From an uncultured Candidatus Saccharibacteria bacterium (GTDB lineage Bacteria; Patescibacteriota; Saccharimonadia; Saccharimonadales; Saccharimonadaceae): a DNA stretch of 64,000 nt. Below are positions 1-8,299 of this stretch, piece by piece. Position numbers and translations under genes: made by a program. The stretch's first letter is position 1; each line of letters starts with the position of its first letter. The notes beneath the pieces are model-generated. The model saw only the letters and a list, made by a program, of their open reading frames with translations. It was not told the origin of the DNA and made no database searches. Where the stretch lies: NCBI GenBank assembly GCA_948477625.1, contig CAOLNK010000001.1, positions 62,001-126,000 on the forward strand, read 5' to 3'.

Positions 1-906
1 GGTACGGATAAACCAGACTTGCGTTACGGTCTGGAGCTAATCGATTTGACTGAAGCACTCAAGGATTGCGAGTTCAAGGTTTTTCAAACACCGTGCGTCA
101 AGGCTATCCGTGTGTCTGGCGGCAGTAAGTTTACTCGTAAGCAAATCGACGAATTCACTGAGCTTGCTCGTAAGAATGGCGCTGGTGGCCTAGCATATAT
201 ATTATATGAGAATGGTACCGTGCGCAGCCCAATTGCTAAATTCCTTAAAGATAGTGAGCTTGCTGAGATTCAAAAGCTCACCGGGGCAGAAGATGGTGAT
301 GCCGTTTTCTTCGGTGCTGATTTGCGACAAAACGTCAATAAAGTGCTTGGTCAAATGCGTATTGCTTTTGCCGATACACTCGGCCTCAAGAACCCGCAGG
401 AGGTTGCGCTCTGCTGGATTGTCGACTTCCCACTTTACGAACAAGACGAAGCTACTGGTAAGATCGATTTTTGCCACAACCCATTCTCAATGCCAAATGG
501 TGGTTTAAAGGCTCTACGTGAGACGGAAAACAAACTTGATATCATTGCCGACCAATACGATATGGCTATGAACGGTCTTGAACTTTGTTCTGGTGCCGTG
601 CGGAACTACGACCCAGAGATTACCTATGAGGCATTCAGAATCCTTGGCTATAGTCGTGAAGAAGTAGCAAAACGCTTCAGTGGTATGCTTAACGCCTTTA
701 AATTTGGCGCGCCACCACACGCTGGATGTGCTTTTGGCCTTGATCGTATGTTGATGGAGCTACTTGATACTGATAGTATTCGTGACGTTGTTGCCTTTCC
801 TAAGAATGGTTCGGGCGTAGATTTGATGATGGATTCACCTTCAGTAGTTGATGATTCCCAGCTCGAAGACGTTCACCTCGCTATAGTTAAAGAAGACGAG
901 CAATAG
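1..906 (+). CDS. aspS: Aspartyl-tRNA synthetase, C-terminal part (5' end outside window)
   Basis: Class II aminoacyl-tRNA synthetase that charges tRNA-Asp in the cytoplasm. The frame is open from base 1, so the N-terminal anticodon-binding domain and motif 1 lie upstream. The visible part has the bacterial GAD insertion (about residues 25-110), the catalytic HNPFSMP stretch, an ELCSGAVRNYDP segment matching the substrate-binding strand, and motif 3 (FGLDRM) near the end. The order and spacing are those of bacterial AspRS. Whether it also charges tRNA-Asn cannot be judged from this part. It ends at a TAG, 75 nt before the next gene. The assignment is secure. Confidence 0.96.
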   Translation, partial: GTDKPDLRYGLELIDLTEALKDCEFKVFQTPCVKAIRVSGGSKFTRKQIDEFTELARKNGAGGLAYILYENGTVRSPIAKFLKDSELAEIQKLTGAEDGDAVFFGADLRQNVNKVLGQMRIAFADTLGLKNPQEVALCWIVDFPLYEQDEATGKIDFCHNPFSMPNGGLKALRETENKLDIIADQYDMAMNGLELCSGAVRNYDPEITYEAFRILGYSREEVAKRFSGMLNAFKFGAPPHAGCAFGLDRMLMELLDTDSIRDVVAFPKNGSGVDLMMDSPSVVDDSQLEDVHLAIVKEDEQ

Positions 907-981
907 CACAAGTACTGTGGCGTAAGCGTTCCACTGTACACGAATCTCCTTAATATAAAAATATCATGCTATAATTATCTT

Positions 982-2025
982 ATGGTTTGTGTTGCTGCGT
1001 TTATTATCCTATCTCTCGTGGGAGTCTTTGTCGCCTTTCTCAGTATCTTCAAACGCGACATTGGCCGCAAGTATTGGGCTGTCTTCAAAAAATCCTGGGG
1101 CTGTGTGGGTAAAAAAGTCCGCTTACAAAAATGCGAAACTAATTTCAAAGACGATGTCAAAAATTCTTTGCTTAGTCGGGTTGTTCTCAAGCATCCTAGC
1201 TGGGTCAAGCCACTGGGCATCGCCATAGAAGTCAACGCTATTTTGATCGTGTTTATTACGATTTGGTCGCTGGTTGAGGCCGTCAAGGCTTTGCTAGCAC
1301 TTTGGGTGTTTGGCACCTGTAATGTTTCTCAACCTGCCAACTGTGCCCTTGGTGCTGAGGTCTGCGGTATTGACGCCGCCGAGCCTTCAAATCCAATTGA
1401 ATGGACGGGCCGTTGGTTCTCCGAATGGGGCGAGATTTTTACCAACATCCCCGACAAATTCCGCGACTGGGATACTGAGCAGTTCTTGGTGGAGCCTTAT
1501 AGCTTTGCCACTAGTTATCAAGATGGTAAGCCTCTAGCCCTCGATATATTTGATCCAGGTTGCACCATTTGTATGCAGTCCTACCGTAACCAAAAAACTT
1601 CTGGTTTCTTCAACGAATACAACACTGTCTTTATGGTTTACCCCATCGAATTGCCGGATGGCGGCTATAAGTTTAATAATTCCGATCTAATTGCGCGCTA
1701 TATTCACGCTACTAATCTTGCCGAAACCGACTATGCCAGTCAAATCATCAACCGCCTCTTCACCGAGAGTAATCAAAAGGGAATCAACTACCAATCCGCC
1801 TTCATCAGCATGTCACGCTCTGATGCTGAAAAAACTCTGCAGTCTTGGCTCAAAGATTTTGGCGCCAGTACCAAGCAAATTGAGGCTATTTCCCAGTCTG
1901 CCAATAGTGACGCGGTTACCACCATCATGCAACGGGTTAAAACCATGGTCGAAGACACTATCCATGTTAAAGGTATTCCTACGCTAATTTATGACGGAAA
2001 GAAACATAATGGGCTTTATCAGTAA
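982..2025 (+). CDS. Membrane-anchored thioredoxin-fold protein (CTIC active site)
   Basis: 347 aa. Hydrophobic segments at about residues 1-22 and 78-110 anchor an extracytoplasmic domain. That domain carries a CxxC motif (CTIC, residues 194-197) and a late GIPTL stretch that fits the cis-proline loop of thioredoxin folds. The likely role is thiol-disulfide exchange on exported proteins, like DsbA or DsbC. A TATAAT box at 970-975 lies 6 nt before the ATG, so the mRNA is probably leaderless. It overlaps the next gene by 17 nt and leads a three-gene operon. The exact redox role (oxidase, reductase or isomerase) is not decidable here. Confidence 0.7.
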   Translation: MVCVAAFIILSLVGVFVAFLSIFKRDIGRKYWAVFKKSWGCVGKKVRLQKCETNFKDDVKNSLLSRVVLKHPSWVKPLGIAIEVNAILIVFITIWSLVEAVKALLALWVFGTCNVSQPANCALGAEVCGIDAAEPSNPIEWTGRWFSEWGEIFTNIPDKFRDWDTEQFLVEPYSFATSYQDGKPLALDIFDPGCTICMQSYRNQKTSGFFNEYNTVFMVYPIELPDGGYKFNNSDLIARYIHATNLAETDYASQIINRLFTESNQKGINYQSAFISMSRSDAEKTLQSWLKDFGASTKQIEAISQSANSDAVTTIMQRVKTMVEDTIHVKGIPTLIYDGKKHNGLYQ

Positions 2026-2545
2026 ACTTATTATTTTTCCCTTCAAACTCGCCAAGTGGCTCATTCTTTGGGCGTTCGTCACTTTTGTCCTAGTTGCACT
2101 TTTCTCTACGCCAGTTGAGGGGCTTTCTGAACGCCAGCAGGGTGTAATTTCGCAAAACTGTTCCACTATCCAGCAATCCCTTAGCCAGCTGCAAAAAATC
2201 GATTCACGCACGCGTACCTATCTTGGCACCACATACGAGACAATTGCTAATCGTTTTATCATCCCGCTCAACCTGCGCTTAGTCAAGAACAACCGCCCCA
2301 CTTTTTCCGAAATTCAAGCTGAGTTTACCTTGGAACAGACTAAGTTCCGTGAAGCCTACACTGATTACATGCGTGAACTCGAAGCGCTTATCGTCACTGA
2401 TTGCAAAAATTCTCCCGAAGAGTTCTACCAAAAGCTAGTAACCACGCGCAAAAAACGTGCCACTCTGCGTGCCACTACTGAACGTCTATCTGACTTATCC
2501 GGTCAGCAGTACGCCGCTGTTCTAGAATTGAGGGATAAATTATGA
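2009..2545 (+). CDS. Small membrane-anchored protein of unknown function
   Basis: 178 aa, starting at the ATG at 2009 (MGFISK). An upstream in-frame start at 1991 is possible but adds only polar residues before the membrane segment. One N-terminal transmembrane helix (about residues 7-32) is followed by a long helical, charged domain that probably faces outside. No known family was recognised. It overlaps the thioredoxin-like gene upstream and the next gene downstream (ATGA overlap), so the three are translationally coupled and probably act together at the cell surface. Confidence 0.7.
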   Translation: MGFISKLIIFPFKLAKWLILWAFVTFVLVALFSTPVEGLSERQQGVISQNCSTIQQSLSQLQKIDSRTRTYLGTTYETIANRFIIPLNLRLVKNNRPTFSEIQAEFTLEQTKFREAYTDYMRELEALIVTDCKNSPEEFYQKLVTTRKKRATLRATTERLSDLSGQQYAAVLELRDKL

Positions 2546-2934
2546 GCACTACGCGTGGCGGCCGCAATCTAGCTATTCTTGGAGTTGGCTCAATTTTGCT
2601 CGCCATTATCACTACGTCGGTTAGCTTGGCTATGTATCGCATTTCTGGCGATATTTATCTCGATCGCTCCCGCCCCGGCTATTTGCCCGACGAGAAGGAG
2701 GTTAAGGAAGACACTGACACCACTACCAACTTCACTTTCTCCGATAGCGGTACGCTTACAGCTGAAGATCTAGACGAATATCTCAATGCTCTCCATACCC
2801 TAGACACGCAGCTTAAGAACTTTGACGACCCATATTCTCCAACGCCTCTATCTGATGAATCTCTTGGTATTCCTAGTGAATTTGCTGAAGAGCCTTCCGA
2901 ACCGCTAGAGTTCCCCGAAGATTTCTCGTTCTAG
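2542..2934 (+). CDS. Small single-pass membrane protein with acidic tail
   Basis: 130 aa. One transmembrane helix near the N terminus (about residues 9-30) is followed by a strongly acidic, Pro/Ser/Thr-rich tail of about 95 residues. It overlaps the previous stop by 4 nt (ATGA) and is the last gene of the operon starting at 982. No family is recognised. The acidic low-complexity tail suggests a surface-exposed flexible segment. Confidence 0.65.
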   Translation: MSTTRGGRNLAILGVGSILLAIITTSVSLAMYRISGDIYLDRSRPGYLPDEKEVKEDTDTTTNFTFSDSGTLTAEDLDEYLNALHTLDTQLKNFDDPYSPTPLSDESLGIPSEFAEEPSEPLEFPEDFSF

Positions 2935-2937
2935 ACA

Positions 2938-2991
2938 CTACAGATAGCGCCTATTGCGAGGCTTACCTCTATACTAGCACAGATTTAGCAT
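2938..2991. repeat. Intergenic repeat, copy 1 (partner at 11776-11829)
   Basis: A stretch starting CTACAGATAG and ending TAGCACAGAT recurs with the same order of blocks at 11776-11829. Both copies lie just after a gene end. The function is unknown. A shared processing site or a degraded mobile palindrome is possible. Confidence 0.35.
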
Positions 2992-3014
2992 TTTGTCAAG
3001 CGTTAGTGTAATCA

Positions 3015-4340
3015 CTAACGCACTTCTTCGCTTGCACTTCGTGGCGCATGCACTAGTCGCGTAGCTGCTGACTCTTGATTACCAGGGAAGACTAGTTTTC
3101 GAATCCACGCATCCGCTGGCCCTGCCGACATCAGCAACACCAAGTATCCTTTCTTATGCCAATCCAGCAATTTCTGCGCCAGTTCATCATTTAGTTCGGC
3201 TGCCTCGGCTATTTTTTTGTTCTCTAGTTTTGCCACAAACTGTGTCGGCTTCAAAATCTCCAACTTTGGGTTCTCCCGCGTCAAGAAAGTTGGCACCCAG
3301 TATAGTTTCGTTAATCCTTGAAACACTGGCGCATACTCTTCTAATAACTCTACCTGACGGCTGTTCTGATGTGGCTCATATACTGCTACTACACCTTTTA
3401 GCCCCCGGCGCTCAGCTTCTTCAATTGCAATCTCTACCGTGGCTGCCACCTCCTCAGGATGATGAGCGTAATCTGAATAATATCCTTCTGACACTTGCTC
3501 AAATCGCCGTCCCACACCAGGGAATTCATTCATCATCTGCAACAATTTGCGCCGTTGTAATGCCGAAATCTTCATCAAACCTTTGGGCTTTGGCATAATC
3601 CGTTGAATCACATCCAGTGCCAGTGTAGCATCATAGCGCCGCGCCTCTCCCGCCAGCGTCAGGCCCGAATCAATCTCGTCGCCGTGTATCACGGTTTCAC
3701 TTTGAGCCTCGAACTGCGTAAATGCCTGTCGATACTCCTCCATTGTCGGATAGATATCTGGATGATCATACGATACTGTCGGAATCACTGCCAACCACGG
3801 ATGAAACGCCAAGAAATTGCGGTCATATTCGTCCGCCTCATATACAAAATACTGCGACTTCGGATCGTAATGACCAGCCTCAGCAAACGGCAAAGTTGTC
3901 CCAATGATATAAGACAACGGAATCCCTAATTGCTGCGCCATCCAGACAATCATTGCCGTGGTTGTAGTCTTACCATGTGTGCCTGCTACAGCAATCAATT
4001 TTAGTTTTAACTTCTTCAACAAATAGTTTAGTAGTTCATCGCGTTTAGAAATTTTCAGCTTTAGTTTTTTTGCCATTAAGAGCTCCGGATGGTCAGCCGG
4101 CAAAGCCGAAGTATACACAAACCAGTCTACCCCGTCGTTTTTTACTCGCGCTTTCAAAAACTCGCCGTCTTGATTGCCTAAGCAAAGCTGAATCCCATGG
4201 TTCACTAGCTCATTCGTTACCGCACCACCGGCCAAATCTGAACCAAACACTGTCATGCCCGCCCCTTGCGCCATCAACGCCAGTGGCCCCATACCTGTAC
4301 CGGAAATTCCCGATATATAAATCTTCAGTGGCTTACTCAT
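3015..4340 (-). CDS. murC: UDP-N-acetylmuramate--L-alanine ligase family protein
   Basis: About 441 aa Mur ligase, which adds L-Ala to UDP-MurNAc in cytoplasmic peptidoglycan synthesis. Visible features are the N-terminal Rossmann GISGTGMG motif, the ATP-binding GTHGKTTTT P-loop, YEADEYDR and YDHPD in the central domain, and DYAHHPEEVAATVE in the C-terminal domain. The start at 4340 is preferred over one six codons upstream, because TATAAT (minus strand) ends 6 nt before it, as in other leaderless genes here. A hairpin (GCGTTAGTG/CACTAACGC) follows the stop. The related Mpl peptide ligase is an alternative, but no other mur gene is present to help decide. Confidence 0.88.
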   Translation of the reverse strand: MSKPLKIYISGISGTGMGPLALMAQGAGMTVFGSDLAGGAVTNELVNHGIQLCLGNQDGEFLKARVKNDGVDWFVYTSALPADHPELLMAKKLKLKISKRDELLNYLLKKLKLKLIAVAGTHGKTTTTAMIVWMAQQLGIPLSYIIGTTLPFAEAGHYDPKSQYFVYEADEYDRNFLAFHPWLAVIPTVSYDHPDIYPTMEEYRQAFTQFEAQSETVIHGDEIDSGLTLAGEARRYDATLALDVIQRIMPKPKGLMKISALQRRKLLQMMNEFPGVGRRFEQVSEGYYSDYAHHPEEVAATVEIAIEEAERRGLKGVVAVYEPHQNSRQVELLEEYAPVFQGLTKLYWVPTFLTRENPKLEILKPTQFVAKLENKKIAEAAELNDELAQKLLDWHKKGYLVLLMSAGPADAWIRKLVFPGNQESAATRLVHAPRSASEEVR

Positions 4341-4463
4341 GGGTTTATTATAGCACAAGAACTGTGCTCATAACGAGGAGTCTGAGCAAAAACGCGCTTG
4401 CGCAGTTTTCCGAAGCGGTGAAGTTATTTCTGGACCGAAGGTCTATGATATAATGGTTGTAAT

Positions 4464-5168
4464 ATGGGTGGTAAAAAATCAAATCACGTTCGCCGGTTGT
4501 TGCGTAGTTTTGGTGCCGTGCAAAACTGGCAGTTACTTTTGATTCTCATTCCGCTTCTTTTTGTCACTGCTACTCTGCTCCGTCTCGACCATCTACGCAT
4601 GGCGGAACTTCGTGATGCTGTGATTTCGGCCGACAACCTTGGCGATGATGCGCTCCTGCAGGAGAAATTACAAGCCCTGCAGGAGTTTACGTTCAAGCAT
4701 GTTGTGGTTAACATCGTCGAACGCAATGGTACCCAAAACCTCACTTTTGGCACTGGCCCGTTTTATTTGGAAGGACAGTATCTCCGTGCCGCCAATGAGG
4801 CTATTGCTGAAGCTGAAAGCCAACTGGCCAATGATAGTAATCCTAACGGTAACATCTATGCTGCAGTTTCGGCGATCTGTCGTCCACTCGCTCTCGCCAA
4901 CGGCTGGGCTTGGAATAGTCCCGGCTATCTCAATTGTTGGACCAGCGAGCTTGATAAGTACCCCGCCGCCGAGGAACTTAACTCTCAGCTCACCGCTAAC
5001 GTACCCTCCACCGAACTCTTCCGCTATGATTATGCTTCACCTATCTGGGCACCCTCATGGGCTGGCTGGGCTATCCTCGCTTGTATCATTATCCTCGCAA
5101 TTATCATCATTCGTCTCGTTATCTGGTGCGTTTTGCATATATTCCTCTTATTCTTAGGCAAAAACTAA
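4464..5168 (+). CDS. Two-pass membrane protein with extracytoplasmic domain, unknown function
   Basis: 234 aa. A transmembrane helix at about residues 23-40 and a strong one at about 198-225 bracket a 150-residue domain with several Trp and two Cys, probably outside the cell. No known family was recognised. TATAAT at 4449-4454 precedes the ATG by 9 nt, consistent with a leaderless or near-leaderless transcript. It is a single gene between murC (divergent) and a small SD-led gene. Confidence 0.65.
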   Translation: MGGKKSNHVRRLLRSFGAVQNWQLLLILIPLLFVTATLLRLDHLRMAELRDAVISADNLGDDALLQEKLQALQEFTFKHVVVNIVERNGTQNLTFGTGPFYLEGQYLRAANEAIAEAESQLANDSNPNGNIYAAVSAICRPLALANGWAWNSPGYLNCWTSELDKYPAAEELNSQLTANVPSTELFRYDYASPIWAPSWAGWAILACIIILAIIIIRLVIWCVLHIFLLFLGKN

Positions 5169-5177
5169 AAACACCTC

Positions 5178-5206
5178 TTGACGCTCCCTAAAACTTAGCA
5201 TAATAT
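5178..5206 (+). promoter_or_regulatory. Sigma70-type promoter of the 69-aa gene
   Basis: TTGACG, a 17-nt spacer and TAATAT lie about 30 nt upstream of the start at 5236. A second TATAAT-like box follows at about 5213. The transcript has a short leader with an AAGGAGG ribosome-binding site. Confidence 0.7.
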
Positions 5207-5235
5207 AGAGATATAATAACTTAAGGAGGGACCTC

Positions 5236-5445
5236 ATGGCCTACGAACATACTAACAGTAAAGGCGTTACCTACTACCTGCACAAGAAAGAAGTTACTTT
5301 GCGTGGTGGCAAACCACAGACTATTTATTTCTTTACCAAGACTGCTGAAGGTAGCAAGGGCACCCCATGTGACTTGCCGGCTGACCGTGAAGTTAACGAG
5401 AACCCACGCAACGGTTTCTTGACTTTGAAGAAAAAAGCTGCTTAA
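5236..5445 (+). CDS. Small conserved-looking protein of unknown function (69 aa)
   Basis: A 69-aa basic soluble protein with a strong Shine-Dalgarno sequence (AAGGAGG) and its own promoter and terminator. It is rich in Lys and aromatic residues (TYYLHKKEV, TIYFFTK) and has no membrane segment. The monocistronic layout and consensus signals suggest high expression. Its size and charge would suit a nucleic-acid-binding or ribosome-associated protein, but nothing shows that directly. Confidence 0.75.
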   Translation: MAYEHTNSKGVTYYLHKKEVTLRGGKPQTIYFFTKTAEGSKGTPCDLPADREVNENPRNGFLTLKKKAA

Positions 5446-5477
5446 AGTAAGCACGCACTAGAATATATTTAGGTACG

Positions 5478-5514
5478 AATCCCCACCCCTGGATTTGCAG
5501 GGGTGGGGATTTTG
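5478..5514 (+). terminator. Rho-independent terminator
   Basis: A 12-bp GC-rich stem (ATCCCCACCCCT/AGGGGTGGGGAT) is followed by TTTTG, just after the 69-aa gene. Confidence 0.9.
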
Positions 5515-5934
5515 TTGGAATTATATCATTATCACATCTAGCACGAATTCAAATTTTTACCAACCACAAGCATGATAATTTCTAAATTTTATCATATCAC
5601 TTATGTTTGCTAAAATCTTGCGGAGTATGTTAGCCTAAAAACAGACAATGGTAAATTGGCATTTTTAGCAGTGACATCTGGGGGAAGGAGGTTACTATAG
5701 TAGTAATACTTTGGCGTTTACGTTTTGAAGCTACGCTCAATCCAAAAGTACGAGTTAGCTTTATCAAAAAGAAACGGAACAAAAAAGTTGTCGACCATAA
5801 AAAACGGCCGACAACGCTAACTGGTTAATCTCATTCTCGCACAAACAAGGGGCTGTGTCAACCCTTGCTATTGTCTTTTTATATTCATTTAGCCCTAGTG
5901 AATTTCAACATTTCCCCAAAAACCATTATAACTA
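5515..5934. other. Gene-poor stretch with hairpin and SD-like sequence
   Basis: No convincing gene. A strong SD-like GGGGGAAGGAGG (5680-5691) precedes an open stretch of about 43 basic codons ending near 5829, but no ATG, GTG or TTG lies in frame. A hairpin (GTTGTCG.../CGACAAC) at about 5788-5818 reads as a terminator on the minus strand (TTTTTTG after the stem). It could be a decayed gene or a small RNA. Confidence 0.4.
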
Positions 5935-5963
5935 TTGACAAAATTAAGAATGTGTGCTACAAT
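5935..5963 (+). promoter_or_regulatory. Near-consensus extended -10 promoter of the CdiA-CT-like gene
   Basis: TTGACA, a 17-nt spacer ending TGTGC, then TACAAT. The leader to the start at 6200 is about 230 nt with at least three hairpins (CGCACA/TGTGCG, AAGTCCCG/CGGGATTT and AGCCGC/GCGGCT). The same promoter core recurs at 18400, 25972 and 47409. Confidence 0.85.
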
Positions 5964-6199
5964 GGAAGTATGTGTAGGTTAAATTTCGCACACCGGTATT
6001 GGATTTCAACAGTGGCCAATTTTGGCCTCGGTTTGCCATGCAATACGGAATGTGCGGGAATTAGCCTAATTTAATCTCATAAATCGTTTATCTAGAAAAA
6101 GTCCCGGAAACCTCTTGGACGGGATTTCTCTAGCCGCAGATTCTAAAAGCGGCTAAGTATTAGTACATTAAAAATTTGTTCTCTCAAGGAGGAAAGTTT

Positions 6200-6604
6200 A
6201 TGGAGAATGCAAGAGTGATTTTTGAGCCAGGCGCTCATCTAAACACTAAAGAAAAAGCTTTACTTGATTGGCTTGCGGACAATTTCAACGACTATATTAC
6301 TGTTTTAGCTGAAAGCCCGCAAGAGGGAATTAATATGCCAGACATTTTCTGTAGTGGTCGACGGGTCGAACTCAAGACCACGTCAGGTAATCTCACTACG
6401 CTTGATACTTTGCTGCGCAAAGCGGCCAAACAAGCGCGTGGTGAATGCGCCATTGTAAACTTGGTGCAAGTTTCATATTCGTTTCAGGAAGCATGCGAAG
6501 TTACACTTAAACGCATAAAGCGTAGTAACCTGAGCGAAGTTTATTTGCTCATAGATGGTGTTGCCAAGGCACACTTAGTTCAGAACAAGGAGGAAACTGT
6601 ATGA
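6200..6604 (+). CDS. Standalone nuclease-like protein resembling CdiA C-terminal tRNase toxin domains
   Basis: 134 aa, starting at the ATG at 6200 behind AAGGAGG; an in-frame ATG at 6176 lacks an RBS. The segment MPDIF...RRVELKTTSGN with D48, E57 and K59 has the PD-(D/E)xK layout, and the following LDTLLRKAAKQAR helix resembles contact-dependent-inhibition CdiA-CT tRNA nucleases. Those normally sit at the end of huge exoproteins. Here the domain stands alone, has no signal peptide, and overlaps the next gene (an MFS permease) by 4 nt. No obvious immunity gene is adjacent. It could be a captured toxin domain, an effector or a DNA/RNA-processing enzyme. The family call is by motif only. Confidence 0.6.
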   Translation: MENARVIFEPGAHLNTKEKALLDWLADNFNDYITVLAESPQEGINMPDIFCSGRRVELKTTSGNLTTLDTLLRKAAKQARGECAIVNLVQVSYSFQEACEVTLKRIKRSNLSEVYLLIDGVAKAHLVQNKEETV

Positions 6605-7773
6605 AAAATCAAATTACCATCGCAAAACATAACCTCAAGCTCGTCATGCTCGAATCGGCATTGACGGCAGCTCTGTTATCAATGTCAATCATGACGCCAT
6701 TTTTCTATTCGATTGGACTCAGCCAGCTCCAGATTTCACAGACGCAAGTGATTTTCACTGTAGTGATGGTGTTTCTTAATCTCCCTACAGGTTGGCTCGC
6801 CGACCGCTTTAGTCGCAAATGGGCTAATGTGATTGGTGATTTTGGCGTGGCGCTGACTTTTATCGCTTATGCTATGTCACAAAATTTCTTGATGGTTGTC
6901 GTTTGTGAGTGCTCTCTAGGTTTCTTTATGGCACTGAGCCAAGGAGTTGACCAGAGTTTGCTGCGGCACTTCTGTCAGAAAATTAACCCTAGCGAAGATT
7001 TCTTCCGTCAGAAAACCGCTCGGCTGAACTGTTGGCATTATGTAGTAATGCTGGTTTTAGTTTGGCTAGGCGGTCCGATTGGCGCGATTAGTCTCCGCTT
7101 GGCGGTTGCGCTCTCTGGCGTTCCATATATTATTGGCGGCATTGCTAGCCTTATGGTAGCCGATGATAGTAAAAAATTGGTTACCGACAAAAATCCATTC
7201 CGCGACATGCTACGAATCGTTGTGAGTAGCTTTCGTAATCAACCCCTGCGTCTACGTATTTTTACCTATGCTATTGGCCGGGAAATGACGCACGCTGTGA
7301 TTTGGGTTTTTACACCACTTTTAATTATGGCGGGTGTTCCTCTGGCGATTGTATCAACCGCTTGGGCACTTAACGCCATGGCAAGCCTACTCGGTGCTCG
7401 ATTGGCCACTAAATTTGGCTTCAAGCTCAAGGATTGGCAAATCTTTGCTCTGCCCTTAGCGATAATGGCGGTCAGCATGAGTATCATTGGTATACACCTG
7501 AACATTATTACCATTTGGTTCTATTTGTTAATGGGTGTTGTGCAAGGTTGGACTGGCGCCACATTGATTTCGTTAGTACAGCACTATACGTGCCCCGAAG
7601 AACAAACGTCCGTGATCTCTTTAACCAGTATCGTTGGGCGTTTAGTTTACATCCCCACTAGCTTATTGGTTGGTTGGGTTGGTGACTGGCAATTAGCACG
7701 CACCCCTTTGGTGGTCTTGCTGTGCTTTGCCCCAGTTGGGCTATTCCTGACTTTCCATCTTGCGAGAGAATAG
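6601..7773 (+). CDS. Major facilitator superfamily permease
   Basis: 390 aa with about 12 hydrophobic segments. The loop 2-3 signature of MFS transporters (GWLADRFSRKWAN) follows the second helix. The substrate is unknown; drug-efflux-like MFS proteins have this length. It overlaps the CdiA-CT-like gene by ATGA, so the two are co-translated, which raises the possibility that the permease is functionally tied to the nuclease. A terminator follows the stop directly. Confidence 0.85.
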   Translation: MKNQITIAKHNLKLVMLESALTAALLSMSIMTPFFYSIGLSQLQISQTQVIFTVVMVFLNLPTGWLADRFSRKWANVIGDFGVALTFIAYAMSQNFLMVVVCECSLGFFMALSQGVDQSLLRHFCQKINPSEDFFRQKTARLNCWHYVVMLVLVWLGGPIGAISLRLAVALSGVPYIIGGIASLMVADDSKKLVTDKNPFRDMLRIVVSSFRNQPLRLRIFTYAIGREMTHAVIWVFTPLLIMAGVPLAIVSTAWALNAMASLLGARLATKFGFKLKDWQIFALPLAIMAVSMSIIGIHLNIITIWFYLLMGVVQGWTGATLISLVQHYTCPEEQTSVISLTSIVGRLVYIPTSLLVGWVGDWQLARTPLVVLLCFAPVGLFLTFHLARE

Positions 7774-7778
7774 CTCTG

Positions 7779-7806
7779 ACCCCACAAGTTATTATTGTGG
7801 GGTTTT
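7779..7806 (+). terminator. Rho-independent terminator
   Basis: ACCCCACAA/TTGTGGGGT stem followed by TTTT, 6 nt after the MFS stop. The cassette at 7816 begins just behind it. Confidence 0.85.
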
Positions 7807-7815
7807 CATTTCTCT

Positions 7816-8050
7816 AAAAGATCGGCACCGAACCGCGGCGTACCAAAGGCAGCGGAGGGAGAAACCGTTGTAGCGGTTATTCGGGCCATTCGACGGGTTC
7901 ACACCAGTAGCATTAAAGTTGAGGTTGTAAGCGCTAGGCGTAGCCACGCCGTCATACCGCGTACTAGAGCCACGCGACGACCACCAGTAGCCGTTGATGC
8001 CAGCGTTCCAAGACTTACCATCGTTAGGATTGAGGTTCCCGCTGCGCACG
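7816..8050 (-). pseudogene. Orphan variable C-terminal cassette A (FISUMP/C-type-lectin-like)
   Basis: Read on the minus strand, this encodes only the C-terminal part of a lectin-like domain: VRSG..., GINGYWWSSR, YNLNFNATGVNPSN, RYNGFSLRCL. The open frame extends to 8100 but shows no promoter, SD or signal peptide, and the N-terminal part is absent. The 5' boundary CGTGCGCAGCGGG (8038-8050) is shared with four other cassettes, and the 3' tail (GGTGCCGATCTTTT) with cassette E. FISUMP/formylglycine-enzyme-like domains with this pattern are typical targets of diversity-generating retroelements. It is probably a silent donor or a relic. Confidence 0.7.
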
Positions 8051-8202
8051 TTACCCCTCACAGTTTCATCAAATAGCCCCGAAGACAAATTCCATGCCAT
8101 CGCAAAGCGAAAGCAGGTCTAGAAGTTCATTTTATTGATGACAACCGTGGTTGCCAGGTGACAAACCTCAGCATATCTCTTGCGATACTGTAGAGGGGAA
8201 CT

Positions 8203-8280
8203 TCACGATCTTTTCTGGAGAACCGCCGGCGAGCGGAGGAGTGAGCTCAAGCTGCCTTTGGTGCCCGTGGATATATGTCC
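8203..8280. repeat. Cassette-linked repeat, copy 1 (partner 59990-60066)
   Basis: A 78-nt stretch from TCACGATCTTTT to the box before the next gene is highly similar to 59990-60066; both contain GCGGAGGAGTGAGCTC. Each copy lies some 150 nt outside a cassette of the same 3'-tail type (A and E), so it may mark the other edge of the same mobile unit. No function is known. Confidence 0.55.
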
Positions 8281-8299
8281 ATGTTATAATAATAACATG
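8278..8299 (+). promoter_or_regulatory. Palindrome containing the -10 box and start codon
   Basis: CCATGTTAT and ATAACATGG form a perfect inverted repeat around AATA. TATAAT lies inside it and the ATG at 8297 is its right edge. A regulator bound here would block both transcription and initiation, so autoregulation is plausible. Confidence 0.45.

Noticed and set aside
7792..8100. The cassette reading frames as ordinary small genes
   Set aside because: They have no promoter, SD or signal peptide, start within spacer DNA and code only for the end of a larger domain.
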